Positions 57,180-57,495 of a DNA stretch of 57,495 nt are shown here, piece after piece (position 1 is the first letter of the stretch; every line of letters begins with the position of its first letter). Source of the DNA: Deinococcales bacterium (GTDB taxonomy: Bacteria > Deinococcota > Deinococci > Deinococcales > JAAFIG01); contig JAAFJQ010000004.1 in assembly GCA_013298185.1 (NCBI GenBank), positions 1-57,495 of the forward strand. The letters are read 5' to 3'. Under the pieces are notes generated by a model, which saw nothing but the letters and a program-made list of their open reading frames with translations, was not told where the DNA came from and made no database searches. The position numbers and the translations under genes were made by a program.

Positions 57180-57495
57180 AAATGCCGATCAATCCTGTGG
57201 ATAACCCTGTTCATAACCCTGTGGAAAAGCTGTGGATAACTTGTGGATAAACTGTGGACAACCCCAACCTCGAGTTAGCCTGTGGACAAGTGCCAAGTTA
57301 TTAGACAGTTATCCACAGGACACCCCAGACTTATACACAACTTTATCAACAAGCCAAATATCGTGCTAGGCGAAGTAAAAGGCACTTATCCACACTATCC
57401 ACAGCCCCTATTACTACTACTACTCTTTATATAATTTAATCTGTTAGTATTATTACGTCTCGAGTTTTTCAGTCCAAACACCCAACCAAAGGTCT
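57180..57495. other. oriC: Origin of replication (oriC): DnaA-box array, GC cluster and unwinding region
   Basis: About 316 bp without a gene. Perfect boxes TGTGGATAA at 57196, 57231, 57242 and TTATCCACA at 57309, 57386; near-matches at 57208, 57220, 57253, 57281, 57331, 57343 and CTATCCACA at 57395. Immediately after the last box, GCCCC (57404-57408) precedes five trinucleotides (57408-57422) whose complement reads 3'-GAT-AAT-GAT-GAT-GAT-5', the DnaA-trio pattern. An AT-rich stretch follows (57426-57440). The dnaN gene would be expected beyond the window. Confidence 0.9.

Noticed and set aside
1-57495. CTCGAG (XhoI site) copies as cloning or adaptor artefacts
   Set aside because: They are spread through intact conserved genes as in-frame codons, hundreds of them by extrapolation, so they are genomic.

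Overview
The window reads as a chromosomal segment of a mesophilic bacterium of about 50% G+C. It ends at a replication origin: dnaA at 55845-57179 is followed by a DnaA-box array and an AT-rich unwinding region. The best guess is the Deinococcota (Deinococcus-Thermus). The reasons are the rsmG-parA-parB cluster beside dnaA, the many start codons lying 5-8 nt downstream of a TANNNT -10 box (leaderless transcription, described for Deinococcus), the DUF4388 protein, and a PolA of about 900 residues with no recognisable proofreading site. The phylum is an inference; only a 16S or marker-protein search would settle it.

Layout. 1-5000: end of a 5-oxoprolinase subunit, a secreted metallo-beta-lactamase-fold hydrolase, a class V aminotransferase, pyridoxal kinase and a polysaccharide-initiating sugar-phosphate transferase. 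4989-9495: a restriction-modification island on the minus strand (nuclease-methylase fusion, specificity subunit, YhcG/DUF1016 nuclease). 9573-14054: a YbjN-like protein, a DUF4388-peroxiredoxin fusion, a zinc peptidase, an M42 aminopeptidase and small unknowns. 14206-16437: a secreted tectonin-like protein and a decayed toxin-antitoxin pair. 16586-21004: an aapJQMP-type amino-acid ABC importer. 21064-30214: a DUF2335 membrane protein, polA, a cyclase-ATPase, a CAP lipoprotein, a VWA-FHA membrane protein and folC. 30218-32034: a type II R-M pair (C5-methylase plus SinI-like endonuclease). 32097-40093: a G8-domain lipoprotein, a large GAF histidine kinase, a NYN protein, hpt and small envelope proteins. 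40241-43842: branched-chain 2-oxoacid dehydrogenase E1 alpha, E1 beta and E2. 44102-49383: fpg, meaB, DUF309, fdhD, two phosphoribosyltransferase paralogues and trpD. 49511-51803: a PhoB/PhoR-like pair with phoU. 51951-57495: HIT protein, parB, parA, rsmG, a LAGLIDADG-like ORF, a 940-bp non-coding region with ParB-site-like repeats, dnaA and oriC.

Three genome-wide signals stand out. The palindrome CTCGAG is hugely over-represented: 36 copies counted in the first 5 kb against about 1.2 expected. It behaves like the cyanobacterial HIP1 word, lies in coding and non-coding DNA alike, and forms the stems of some terminators. Several intergenic gaps carry heptanucleotide-phased repeats, most of them self-complementary. 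A TANNNT box immediately before the start codon recurs at about 20 genes and decides several start sites.

Functionally the region mixes housekeeping (replication, segregation, base-excision repair, purine salvage, folate, tryptophan), nutrient uptake, branched-chain catabolism and signalling with two separate R-M loci. No rRNA, tRNA, complete insertion sequence or CRISPR array was seen.
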